Below, piece after piece: positions 1-11,699 of a stretch of 64,000 nt of DNA (positions are counted from its first letter, which is position 1; each line of letters opens with the position of its first letter). The position numbers and the translations under genes were made by a program. Source of the stretch: Scleromitrula shiraiana (lineage: Eukaryota > Ascomycota > Leotiomycetes > Helotiales > Sclerotiniaceae); NCBI GenBank assembly GCA_028455995.1, contig JABELC010000007.1:1854001-1918000 (forward strand). Direction: 5' to 3'. The notes under the pieces were generated by a model, which was given only the letters and a program-made list of their open reading frames with translations, was not told where the DNA came from and searched no databases.

Positions 1-1
1 A

Positions 2-1135
2 ACAATGACAAATAATGCATATGCATGTCCCAATTCAGATGAGATCAAAAGTGCCACAGGGGATGAGATTTCTCTTTATCCATTTGGATTCTTTCTAGCT
101 GATAACTATCCTACATATGACCGGAATAATTCTGGAACGATCTCTACAACACTACCAACAGAATTACGTGACTGGATGGTCAGTCTTGCAGCAGCAGATA
201 CTGCAAGCGCATTTCCGAGTCTTGGACAATGCAAATTAGGTTCTGGAAGAGGTGTACCTACTGCTTATGTTCCTATTAATGAGATTACGGCCACTGTTAC
301 TACAACATCAACTATGAAAGGAAATTATGGTAGCGTCGCAAGCTTAGAAAGTACAGCAACTGCAGTTTTGGCATCATCTCCAGCATCCTCAACTAGCTGG
401 TCGGGACCCACGAGCTCCTGTGAGGTCCAGCCATCTGCTACTAGTTTTGCTAATACACATGTCAAAGCTGGATCCTCCTCCAGAATCACCCAGAAAGTTG
501 ATATAGGAACATCAATTGTAACTCTCAAATCAACAACCAGAGATATCATCACACCGACAGTCCCATCATCTATAACGTCCATCCCCCAAACAACGAGTTT
601 GGCTCAATTTTTTAACGGGAACGAGACCTACACAGCCAACTCGACAGCTGAATACATAATTGGAACTTCCACTCTCACTCCCGGTAGTACAACCACCATA
701 TCCAGCTCAACATACATCCTCCCCACTTCCGCAACTCACACCCTCATCAACGGAACCACGCAACCGATCTCCCAAACCTCTATCATCACATCTGTTAGTT
801 CCCACTATCTAGTGATAGAATCTTCGACCCTCGTAGAAAATACCGCATCGGCATTTGTAGCGGGTAGTCAGACGTTAACAAAAGGTGGTGTTATGACAGC
901 TGCGGGGGAAACACTGACTTTGGGCCCTAATGGATCCATTGTGTTGATTATGGATTGGGTGAGTACGTCGTCGAAATCTGTGGGGACGACTGTTACGGCT
1001 GTGGCGAAAAGTACAAGAACGACGAGCACGAGTTTACCTGAGAAGACTTCGGCAGCTGATTTCAAGTGTAAAGTTGATTTTTGGTTTATGGGTGGGATGG
1101 TTTTGCTTGGTGTGGTTGGGGTTTTGGTTTTGTAA
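2..1135 (+). CDS. Ser/Thr-rich GPI-anchor-like surface protein, 5' partial
   Basis: The frame is open from the window edge to a TAA at 1133-1135, so this is the 3' part of a longer gene; the ATG at position 5 need not be the true start. The first ~90 residues read as a folded region with Cys at two places (ACPN, GQCKLG). From about residue 95 the chain becomes very rich in Ser and Thr, as in O-glycosylated wall or surface stalks, with several N-glycosylation sequons (NGT, NET). It ends in a Cys, a short polar stretch and a terminal hydrophobic run (MVLLGVVGVLVL), the usual shape of a GPI-attachment signal. Family not recognised; a cell-surface role is inferred from composition only. Confidence 0.7.
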   Translation, partial: TMTNNAYACPNSDEIKSATGDEISLYPFGFFLADNYPTYDRNNSGTISTTLPTELRDWMVSLAAADTASAFPSLGQCKLGSGRGVPTAYVPINEITATVTTTSTMKGNYGSVASLESTATAVLASSPASSTSWSGPTSSCEVQPSATSFANTHVKAGSSSRITQKVDIGTSIVTLKSTTRDIITPTVPSSITSIPQTTSLAQFFNGNETYTANSTAEYIIGTSTLTPGSTTTISSSTYILPTSATHTLINGTTQPISQTSIITSVSSHYLVIESSTLVENTASAFVAGSQTLTKGGVMTAAGETLTLGPNGSIVLIMDWVSTSSKSVGTTVTAVAKSTRTTSTSLPEKTSAADFKCKVDFWFMGGMVLLGVVGVLVL

Positions 1136-1598
1136 ATGGTTAGGTTTGGAGAAGGTATTGATAAGGGAAGGTAAATGTGTGTATTGGATTTATGATATGA
1201 GTGTACAATCAATTTTTGGGCATTTTTTTATATTCTTGTATATATAGGTTTTATGTTTTGGGGGAGAAGTCGCATTGGCCACTTCGCATTTTGTACAGCG
1301 TCATATAGATAACAGTAAGAGAAATTCTCTCTACACAACTAGATAGAAGTATAGAGAATAGAAAAATGTACAAATTGTAGACAATGACTTTGCTAAGAAA
1401 AAGTAAACAATTAGATATATCAGAAAAGTTTGTAAATCATAAGTTTCGACCAAAGTGCATAAATCCGGATCCCCAATCAATTAAAGTTGCAGCAGGCGCG
1501 TTTCACGCGTTTGGGTCATCTCGGACATTTTTATGGATATGGAGTATATCATATGCGAGCTCGCATGAACAAACGAAGAAGATGCTGCCCTCCAAGCC
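1136..1598. other. Spacer between surface-protein and FHIP genes
   Basis: About 460 bp holding the 3' end of the upstream gene and the leader of the FHIP gene. An open stretch at 1384-1611 covers the FHIP start codon in another frame and shows no family features. No RNA gene or repeat seen. Confidence 0.5.
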
Positions 1599-4500
1599 AT
1601 GGATTTTGTAAGAAACCAATCTATCTTCAGTTTTTATATAAAGTTCTCAACTGACTGACACACGAATATAGTGGCAACGCTTGATAGCGGGTACGTCCCT
1701 AGCTCCAGCTGGTAGCAAGGCTACGTTGAATAATCCTGAGAAACGTTTGGCGAGGTTTAAGAGGGAGTATAATCATCTTTTGGTAAGTCGAGTCGAGTCG
1801 AGTTAACCAACCAACCAACCTTCTCATCTATCTCTTCTCTTCTCTTCTCTTCTCTCCTCATTTGTGCTGCTTGATACACATCAGAGAAACCATAAATCTA
1901 ACGTTGAAACCCCAAAACAGCAATTATGGCGCAGCGCAGCCAATCTAGCCCGAGACTACGAAGCCGCCGAGCAAATCCGAACCTGCCTCTCGGAAATCAC
2001 CCGCGTCCTCAGCGATGAATCAAGACGCCCTCTACCACACCCATGCATCGGCTTCGCCGCCTCAAAACAAATCTACATCTCCATCGGCAAGATAGCAACG
2101 ACATCGTACAACGAAGGCATCATCCGCGAAGCCGTCGCTCTCTTCGCCGCCCTGCTCGACAGCGAGGAGGAGAATTTCGTCGAGAACGGCACCTTCTCGA
2201 AGATCCTAATGAACCTGCTTACGAGAATCACGGGCGCGAATAGCATTAGCCTGGGCTCGGAAACGGTGGTCGATGTGGTGGAGTTGTCGTTTAACATTAC
2301 GACGAAGATCAGGCTGGATCCGGAGATTTTGCCCGTGTGGTTTACGTCGAGGAGGAGGGACGAGGATGTGGGAAAGGCGTATGCGGATGCCCATGAGAAG
2401 TTTGCGGGGAAATCGCACAAGGAGGATTTCCCGCTGTTTTATCTCCTGATCGATTATATTCACGAGGAGGGACGATGTGGGGATTTTGCGAGGACGGGCC
2501 TCCTCTATATTATTGAGGCCGCGTCGAATGATGTGGGGTTGGAACAGTGGATTGTGGAGAGTGATCTTGCTACGTTGATGGCGACGGGCTTGGGGGCTCT
2601 GTATAGCCAGCTTAGTCGGAAGCTGGTGATTGATCATCTCCCGCATGCTTTGCCGCCGATTTTGGCGCTGTCTGATTATCAGCACCCGACTACTACGAAT
2701 GAGATTGTTAGTTCGGTGGATGAGGATTTTCAGAGTCAGATGGACACTTTTCTTTCGCATTTGGTGTTTTGGCAGGATGTTCTTAATCATTGTAAGTCTG
2801 TGGAGGTTAAGCAAACACTGCTGGAGCATTTTCAGGTTATATTTCTTCAACAATTACTGTATGTATTGTCCATTCCTATCTACGTCTAATACTAATTATT
2901 ACAGTTATCCTTCTTTGCTTGAGTCATCTGATGTTGATGGAGGATCATCAGTTGCGGTCCTTACCTACTTAAGGAGAATCTTGGAAGCTTTGGACCATCC
3001 TGATATGATACATCTAATTCTTCACTACCTTCTTGCATTACCCGAGACGATGCCCATGCCATCAGGTTCAAAGGCTTCCGTAAGTGCCGCAAGAAAACGA
3101 AAATCACTTGATCTTGCAACTATGATGGCTATGCAAATAGAATTTTCTTCTACACCTGCATTATATAACCTGGTGGATTTAATTCAAGGAAGCTTGAGAT
3201 CACAAAGTCAACAGACTGTAACTGTTACTTTACAACTTGTTTCTGTTATCTTAAAACGGCATCATCGATATGCCGTAACGACACTGCTTCGAACAGGCCA
3301 TATCCCAGGTGATGGACCTCAACGAACTATCGCAGCTCACGAAAGAGAGATAGAATATTTTCTAACATTGGCTGAAGAGCTTGGTGGTGAAGACAACTTT
3401 GATGAAGTTTACGAAAATCATATCAAGGATAGTATGAACATTTTAGAAAGTCATACTTGTTCCATACCACTTATCGCGCCTAAGACGATAGGAGGAACCT
3501 CTAAATTTCCTGGCTCACAAGCATCTATACCTGGTGCACCAAGAGATATTCGTCCACATACTTTGAGACCCGAAGATCCCGTTCTCACAACTTTACTCGA
3601 GATTCTCTCAACCTTTTTCACAAACTCTGTTGAAACGAATTTGGCTTTAACCGCAGCAATTGTAGATTTAGCTACATGTGGATTCATGAGTGTAGACGGC
3701 TGGCTCCTCCCCGACCCCTCCAAATACGTATACGAAGACGAAGAACCCGGCCGACAAGAAGAAATCCTCGACGATCTCCTCTACGCCAACATCGGCAACG
3801 CGAGCGAAATCCAAGAAAGAGCCCAACTCCGCGCCCTAAAACTAACCCAGCGTCGTCTCAAATGGTCCTCCACCCCGCTCCCCTCTCTCCTCACACACCT
3901 CCAAACCCTCGTCTCCCAAGTCTCCATCTACCGCGCCGAAATCCCCCGCTTTGATGATATCCTCCAGCAGCGTCGCGAGGCGTTTCGGCAGGCTAATTCC
4001 ATGGAAACGCCGGTCAAACATGCTCCGGATTTATATCGAGATCGAGATAGAGATTCTTCGTCTCAACGCTACCGTACGGATTCCCCGCCCCGCCATCCCC
4101 AATCGCAATCCACGCTCGATAAAGTCGCGCAAAGAATCTTCTCCTCGTCGTCGGATTTCAACCTCAACCTCAATGTTAATGTCAATACGCCGATTTCGGC
4201 GCGTCCGCAGTCTCCGAGGGGCAGATCGCTTAGGGATCAGAAGAGCGGAAGTGGAAGTGGAAGTGGGGGACAGGGATTATCGACCCCGACTCCTACGAGG
4301 ATTTTTTCGGCATCTTCGGTTGCTTCGGCGCACACACAAACGCCGTCGAGAACGAGCTCGAGAGGGAGCGGCTCGAAGGTTTTCTTTGATCAGCAGGACG
4401 AGAGGGAGTGGGAGAGGGATAGGGAGAGGGGGAGGTTGAGGGGCGTGCCGGCTAGTCAGGTGGCGGCGTTTGCGGCGATTGATCAGGGCATTTTGAATAG

Positions 4501-5029
4501 GAGGGTGGGGATTCCGGGGATGAGGGGGGGAGCTGGTGGTAAGGATGGTAAGGATGATAAGGATGATAAGGGGGAGAGGGTGAAGGTGCAGGTGCAGGTG
4601 GAGGCTATTCCATTTCCGGATTTGAAGATGGTGGTGAGTGGGAATGTGGATGGGGCGTCCCTCTCCTCTGAGGATCATGGTCATGGTCATGGTCATGGTC
4701 ATGGTCAGGAGATGGAGATGGAGATGCAAGCAAATAGTAGTGCTTCGACTGTTATTGGGGACGGTACTGATGCTAGCGCTGGATTGGGCGAGGGAAATAT
4801 AAATGGAAATAGAGGTGGAGATGAAAATGGAAATGAAAATGGAAATGGAAATGGAAATGGAACGGAAGGAGATAAGGGTGGAAAGCAAGAAGAAGAAATC
4901 AAACAAGAAAAATTGGTTTCGGTTAGTCATGTGTTGACTAATGTTATTGTGTTGCAGGAATTTTTGCTAGAGTTGGCGGCGTTGGTGCAGGTTAGGGGGG
5001 GTTTGTTTGGGGAGGTGAGGGTTGTTTAG
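1599..5029 (+). CDS. fhipA: FHIP/RAI16-like protein of the FTS-Hook-FHIP dynein adaptor complex
   Basis: Four exons by my reading: 1599-1607, 1672-1782, 1921-2858, 2905-5029. The first exon codes only MDF; joining gives MDFWQRLIAGTSLAP, then LARFKREYNHLL and QLWRSAANLARD, the typical start of fungal FHIP/RAI16-like proteins. The alpha-helical repeat core runs through exon 3 and early exon 4 (DFPLFYLLIDYIHEEGR, YLRRILEALDHPDMIHLILH). The C-terminal block LTNVIVLQEFLLELAALVQV is also family-typical. In Aspergillus the FTS-Hook-FHIP complex links early endosomes to dynein for hyphal transport, and that role is assumed here. Between core and tail lies a long disordered, low-complexity insert (about 4000-4900) with HG repeats from a GGTCAT microsatellite, NGNENGNG and Asp/Lys runs. 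The phase fit at each join supports the exon model. Confidence 0.88.
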
Positions 5030-5573
5030 ATGGGGAGGGGGGGGGGAGATGCGAGATGGGAGGGGAGGGGGTGAGGGAGACAGGGGTAGATAGATAAATA
5101 AATAGACGAAAGTATGCATTGTGTTTGATTTACTCATAGTATACTATATGATACCTTTTCCACCAGCCACTTCCCCTATCATCACTATAATACTAGTTGA
5201 CTGAGATTTTTCCACGAAGCGTTCATATTTTGCTTTGATTTGGGATATCCTGTCATTTTCGGGATGAACACTTATGGTGCGTGGAATAGTTGACTAGTTG
5301 CTTTGGTTTGGTTTGGTTTGGTTTCACTATTAACTCCCTGGTTTATTTCAATGCTTTTAAAGTGGTAGTTGGTTTAGTTTAGTCTAGTTTACTTAGATTA
5401 GTTTAGATCCTCTCAACTACCAATTCAACTGGACTGGTTCTATGGTCTAGACGATATAATCCTTAAGTACAAATGAAACTAAGTATTTTGTCACAGCATA
5501 TCTTGCGTGCAGCGGCTCTCTGGCAAGTTCAGTTCAGTTCTGTCTAATTGAGAGGCATAGATTAGATTAAATT
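5030..5573. other. Spacer with short pyrimidine/purine repeats
   Basis: Contains a G-rich run after the FHIP stop, a TTGGT-type repeat near 5303-5325 and a TTTAG-type repeat near 5370-5405. No gene seen. It ends in AAATT (5569-5573), the left target duplication of the retroelement. Confidence 0.6.
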
Positions 5574-5739
5574 TGTTAGAATGGTTGCCGGATAAGGATC
5601 ACTCCACATTGAGACTAGTGTAATTACATAATCGATGATTAATATATATCCCCTTATAAAATCAAGACCTTAACTAATAAATTAATAATAAAATCATATA
5701 TCAATCTATAATGCTTTTCTTTATATTTGACCTTTTATA
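5574..5739 (+). repeat. 5' LTR of the copia element
   Basis: Starts TGTTAGAATGG and ends CCTTTTATA. It aligns without gaps to 10850-11015. About 26 positions differ and every difference is a transition. The terminal TG is kept here; the expected terminal CA reads TA in both LTRs, as RIP would produce. Confidence 0.93.
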
Positions 5740-5752
5740 GATTATAAACCCG
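5740..5752 (+). other. Primer binding site (half-tRNA initiator Met type)
   Basis: The bases directly after the 5' LTR read GATTATAAACCCG. Restoring three G-to-A changes gives the complement of the initiator tRNA-Met anticodon stem-loop, the internal half-tRNA primer used by Drosophila copia and relatives. Position and match together support the call; the pre-mutation sequence is inferred. Confidence 0.7.
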
Positions 5753-8700
5753 AAAATATTTAAAGATTATTAATTATATTTAACTCATTCAAATCATACT
5801 CAAAAAGGCCTACCCACCACTTCCATTTCAAGTTCTTTATAAAAAATATTGTCAAAAAAAAGTCGAAACAAATCGTTAAAAATTAAGCAAATATTATAAT
5901 AACAAAAGCTTATAAAGCATTTAATAATACTAGATCAAACAAAAGCTTTAGATTAAACAAAAACTTATCAACCTTTAATATAAATCAACAAAAATATAAG
6001 CTAATAATGATAAATCTTTAAAAATCTGCATTAAAATCAAAACATATTAATAATCTTATCAATTTACGCTTTTAATACTTATCCAATAAAATATCGGATA
6101 TTGTCAAAAAAGAAATTATAACTAATAATCTTATACAAAATATAAAAACTAGTTTAACTCTTTTATTTAAAAAATCACCTTAATACTACAAGATCAATAA
6201 GATAATACAGAAAATTAATTATGTAATTCAATAAAAAATCATAATAATATTTAATAAATCGTTATTTTTTTTAATCTTTTTTTATTAATTATTAATATAA
6301 TAATTATTAAAATTATAATTTTTATTTTTATTAATAAATTTAATTAATTTAATAATAAAATCAAATTTATCATTGTTTACTTTATAAATAAATTTAAAGT
6401 AATATCTTAAAAAAAAGAAAAATTATTTATATTAAATTAAAAATATTAAAAATATTGCTGATGTAAACAGATTAAAAAAGATTATCAAAAAAAAAGCAAT
6501 AATATTAAAAAATATTAATTTCATAATATTTATAATTAAAATAAAAATCAAGATTTGAAAAAAATAAAACAAAAAAAATGCAAAAATATATATTATTATT
6601 TATTAGTTTTTTTATATTAGTTTAGCAAAATTAATCGAAAATAAAGAAACAATTTAAAAAATAATTAAAGTCTTTAAATATTAATATAAAAGTAAAAATT
6701 ATATATTCAATTATAATGAATTAATTAAATACAATTAAATAAATATAGATAATTTTGAAAATATTTAAAAAATAATTATTATAGTTTGTTAATCATTTAT
6801 AAAATTTATTAAGATGAAGTTAGTATCAAATATAATAATTTAATATATATAATTTATAATAATAATAAATAAAAAGTTTTTTATTTAAATAAAGCGATAG
6901 TGTTTTATTATTCGAAATTTAGAAATAGATAAATTTAATATAATAAAAAATTTTATAATTAATTTTATTAATAAAATTTAATGAATTGAAAATTTAAAAA
7001 ATAGAATAATACTTTTTAGTAATAAAAATTAAGGAGTTTTATAAAAAAAAAAAACTATACTTAAATAAAACAATTTTAATTTTAATTACTTTAATAAATT
7101 TAATTTATACATTTATTGCAATAATTTTAATTTTAATTTAATTTGATTTTATAATCCTAATATATATTTAAACAATTTAAAGAATATTGATACAAAAAAG
7201 AAATGGAAGAATAAAAACAACATCAAATAGAAAATTTAGATCAAAATCAAAAACAAGATATTAAACAATAAATCCAACAACAAAACTTTAAACTTAAATA
7301 ATAAAAAAAAGTTTAATAATTATAAAAATTTTGAAATAATAATAATAATATTATTTATAATAATTAAAAATCTTTTATATAATTTATTTAATAATAAATC
7401 AATTTTAAATATTATTATAAATATTTAATATAAATATACTTAAATTTATAATATTAATATTTTATATTATTATATATAAAATATATTAAAATTCATTATA
7501 TTTCGAAAATTTATATTAAATAAATTAAAGAAATTCAGGTTATTATTAATAAACGAAATGATCTATCTTATAGGAATAAACAAAATTGCATTAAAATGTT
7601 TTATAGAAAATAAATTCAAAATACTTTTTTTATATCAAGATACTTTATATTTTAATAAATTATTATTAAAACTGTTTTTAGATATAATATAGCAAAAAAA
7701 TAGTGGATATATATAATATAATTATATATAGGATAATAAAAAAGTTGCTTATTTTTAAATAGATTTAAATATATATATTATTATTAAATTATAAAATAAA
7801 GTAATAATTTATTTAATATTTTTAATATTATTTTCAAATATTAATATTTATAAAAAACATATTAATATAAATATTTAATATAAATAATTCAAATATTTTT
7901 TTAAAAAAAATATTAAAATAATCCAAAAAATAATAAAGAAATTATTTATTGAAAATTTAGCAAAATATTTTAAAAATAAAAAAAAGATTTATAAAGTATA
8001 TAAATTAGCAAAATCATACCAAATATTATATAAAATTATTGATTTAAAATTAAACAAAATTTTTAAGCTTTTATATATCGATATTATTAAAATCAATTTA
8101 ATTAATATTAATAAATATTAATATATTATTATTATTATTAATAAAGCATTTTAGTTTAAATAAATCTATATTCATAAATATAAAGAGGGCGTTAAATTAA
8201 CTTTGTAAATTGTTATAAAACGATTTGAACTTTAATATAGTTGAAAATCTATAAAATAAAAACTAAATGGAGATAGAGAATATAATATAAATGATCTAGA
8301 TAAACTTGTTAATAACATTAATTTAATAATTAAGTTTATTATATTATATACTTCAAATCAAAATAAAGTTTTAAAATAATCAATTTGTATTTTATTTAAA
8401 AAAGTGTAAATAATTATAATTAATAAAAAAATATTTTTAAAACTTTAGCTAAAAATATATTAAAATATAATTTATATTATAAATCAAATTATAATTATCT
8501 TAATTAAAAAAATAATTCCATATAAAGCATTTATAAATTAAATTAATTTAAACTATAATAATAAATTTTTAATTATATATCTATATATATTAGACTATAA
8601 AGTATATATATACATTTTAAAAAAAAAATATATTTTTAATCAAAAATTTATTTTATATATTAAAATCAATATTTTAATAAGTTTTAAGGATAATTATATA

Positions 8701-9599
8701 TATTATATATATATTCTAATACAAATTAAAAAAAAAATTATATGAATTTTAAATATTCGATTTGATAAAAAAAGTTTAATCATTAAATCAAATAATAATA
8801 TTATTATTGATCTTCAAAATAAGAGAAATAACAATAATGATATTTTAAAGCTAATTGATGATTTCTAATATATATAATTTGATGAGTTTATTATTAATAT
8901 ATTAAAAAAGTTATTTAATATAAATAAATATATAGAAATTAAAAACAAAAAATTATTTAATTAAATATTCAATGATAATGACGATATCGATATTATCGAT
9001 AAAGTTTCATTTTTTGTTTTATTTAAATTTAAAAAAAGATGGGGTCGATTAATAAATTTAAAAAACAAAAAAAAGATATTATTAATTAATATTAATAAAG
9101 TTATTCGATTTTTATATAATATATAAACAATTTTTATTATATTTAATATAATATATTACGATAATAATAATAATTCCAAAATTCTAAAAAAAGTATTAAT
9201 AAATTTAAAAAAAGAATATTAAATTAAAATTATTAAATCAAAATACAAATTATTATATAATAATAAGATATTTAGATTAATTAAGAAATTTGAAATATTT
9301 GATATTATTAATAAATATAAGATTTTATAAAGTAAATTTATTTTTAAATAAAAATATAATAAAGAAAAAAAAATTATTAAATATAAAATTTATTAGATTA
9401 TTTAAGAATATAAACAAAAATATAGAAAAGATTATAATTAAATATATATAAAAATATATAAAATAATTGTATAGAAAACTTTTATAATATTAATAATAAA
9501 AAACAATTTTAAAATTGAGTAAATGAATATTATTATAATATTTCTAAATAATAAATTTGATAAGTTTGTTTTTATTAAATTATTATTATATTGGATTAA

Positions 9600-9950
9600 A
9601 AATGAAGTTATATTTAATTTTGTTAATAATGATATTTTATGGATATATATATTATTAAAGGCTTTATATAGATTAAAGCAATTTTTATAATTATAGCAAA
9701 ATATATTATATATTAAATTTATTAATATAAGATTCAAATCCTTTAATATTAATAATTATATATATTATAATTCTACTATAAAAATTATTATATATATTTA
9801 TATTAATAACTTTTTTATAATTAATAAATAATAATTGATTAATCAGGTTAAATAAAGTTTAATAGAAATATTTAAAATAAAAGATTTTGGATTTGCTATT
9901 TATTTTCTAAATATTAAAATTATCAAAAATAAAAAAAAAAGATCATTATT
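9600..9950 (+). pseudogene. Reverse transcriptase remnant of the copia element
   Basis: In one plus frame KALYRLKQ (9658-9681) is followed by FKSFNINNYIYY and IIIYIYINNFFIINK (9781-9828), then further on by MKDFGFAIYFLNIKI-like sequence of the RVT_2 family. The catalytic YVDD is replaced by YINN at 9799-9810, explained by three G-to-A changes. In-frame stops interrupt it several times. Confidence 0.9.
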
Positions 9951-10249
9951 TTATATTAAAATGTTTATATATAAAAAATATTAAAAAAGTTTAATTTTAA
10001 TAATTATAAATCAGAATCTATATTAATAACATTAAGAATTATAGATCTAATAATATTAAATATTGAAATAGCAATATTAGAATTTATTATTAAATATCAA
10101 TCAAAAATAAAATTATTCGAGTTTTTCTATACTTGAGTCAATACTTTATTCGCAATTGAAATTCTATATAAATTTCTAATTAATTCAATAATCGTTTATA
10201 TATCGGTTTATGATAGGGTTTACTAATATATATCTAAAATAATTAATTA

Positions 10250-10760
10250 TATTATAATCTATAATAAAATAATTAATAAATATATTAAAGGCTATAATAA
10301 TTCAAATTATATTAATAATATTGTAATTAAAAAAAGCATTTTTAGATATATTTATTTTATATACAAAGGTATTATTTTAATACAATTTAAAAAATAAATT
10401 ATTATTGCATTTTTATTAACTAAATCAAAATATTATAATCTAATTAAAATATTAATGGAAGCTTTATAAATATGATAATTTTTAATTAAAATTGAATATA
10501 ACGATAATAATATTATATATATTATATTCTACAATGATAATCAAAAAAGTTTGATATTTACAAAAAATCTAAAAATCCATCAATATATAAAACATATAAT
10601 TATAAAATATTATTTTATCCAAAAACAAATTATACAAAAATATATCGATTTATAATTTGTCCTAATTAAAGAAATAATAATAGATAATTTAATTAAATTA
10701 TTAATATTAATTAAACATTAACATTTTATCAAAATGCTTTATATAGGGATATTTAAAATA
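10250..10760 (+). pseudogene. RNase H remnant of the copia element
   Basis: GYNNSNYINN corresponds to the family's GYSDSDYAGD, with Asp codons turned to Asn. Further on come FYNDNQKS (family CDNQSA) and IHQYIKHIIIKYYFIQ (family HxRTKHIDIxYHFIR), in the usual order, upstream of the 3' LTR. Confidence 0.85.
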
Positions 10761-10849
10761 TAAAATATAATAGAATAATTATATATATATAGTATAAAAT
10801 AAAAGATAATTAAAATAATATAAATAATTAATATATTGATAAAAGAATA

Positions 10850-11015
10850 TATTAGAATAATTGCCAGATAAAGATCATTTTATATTAAGACTAATGTAAT
10901 TATATAATTGATGGTTGATATATATCCCCTTATGGGATCAAGACTTTAACTAGTAAATTAACAATAAAATCATATATCAACCCATAATGCTCTTCTTCAT
11001 ATCTGACCTTTTATA
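10850..11015 (+). repeat. 3' LTR of the copia element
   Basis: Same length as the 5' LTR and colinear with it. Starts TATTAGAATAA (TG changed to TA) and ends CCTTTTATA. It is followed by AAATT (11016-11020), matching the pentamer before the 5' LTR. Confidence 0.93.
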
Positions 11016-11594
11016 AAATTAAATTAAATTAAATTAAATTAGAGTAGATAGCGACCGGAATCTCGGAATCAAAGCCATATATCGCAACACAAAGAATACA
11101 TACATACAGTAGGTAACGTTGACTTTTGGTACCGAATCAAATGCGATATTATGATGAAGAAATAACTTCCAATCCAATCCAATCCAATCCTAGGGCTGCG
11201 AATTGGTCCGCGATGAAGGGGGTGGGAAGGCCCGTCGCGATACCATTCCGATGATTGATAATGCTCCGAATATAACAGGGAGGGTGGGCTAGGTGGACTA
11301 TCGGGTTTGGACATTACCTAGAAGGCTAGACCTCGTTATGATCACAGTGTGATTGATGCGTATGGAATTCATGGGAATGCGGACGCGGGCCCGGAATGGA
11401 GTGGCGTGAGATATGGAAATCACTGCGCCGTTTGTTGTGAGGGGATTGATTGATTGATTGATTGTGCATCGTTGTCCGGTAATGGTAGGTCGGTTGCTTG
11501 CGGGGTGCTTTGGTTGATTATTATGGTGTTCTATTCTGGTGGTTTGTTTAAACGTTTAGATTCCTATTTGGTTTGATCTGTGGATGTCAGGTCT
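11016..11594. other. Spacer downstream of the retroelement
   Basis: Begins with tandem AAATT units that include the right target duplication, then returns abruptly to normal base composition. Short CCAAT and GATT runs occur near 11170-11190 and 11446-11462. No credible gene: the minus-strand frame at 11069-11314 is low in information. Confidence 0.5.
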
Positions 11595-11691
11595 CTCTTC
11601 TCTTCTCTTCTCTTCTCTTCTCTTCTCTTCTCTTCTCTTCTCTTCTCTTCTCTTCTCTTCTCTTCTCTTCTCTTCTCTTCTCTTCTCTTCT
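11595..11691 (+). repeat. TCTTC pentanucleotide microsatellite
   Basis: About 19 near-perfect TCTTC units. They keep several plus frames open, and so produce artificial Leu/Ser/Phe-rich open frames. The repeat sits just upstream of the recognisable P450 N-terminus. Confidence 0.95.
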
Positions 11692-11699
11692 TTTCTATT

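Larger units (their letters stand above)
5574..11015 (+). mobile_element. Ty1/copia-type LTR retrotransposon, complete but RIP-inactivated
   Basis: A 5442 bp element with two 166 bp direct repeats at its ends, flanked on both sides by AAATT. The interior is extremely AT-rich and has stops in all frames. Reading through the stops on the plus strand reveals a copia-order polyprotein: integrase remnants near 8050-8800 (TSNQNKVLK, NIRFDKKS), reverse transcriptase near 9600-9950 (KALYRLKQ at 9658-9681, then IYINN for the catalytic IYVDD), and RNase H near 10250-10760 (GYNNSNYINN, IKYYFIQKQI). Integrase lying before reverse transcriptase places it in Ty1/copia rather than gypsy. Gag should lie in 5760-7800 but is too eroded to delimit. 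No intact open frame of element length survives. Confidence 0.95.

Noticed and set aside
4277..4930. 217-codon minus-strand frame inside the FHIP gene
   Set aside because: It is the reverse shadow of the low-complexity insert (Ile/Ser and His/Leu runs) and opposes a well-supported exon.
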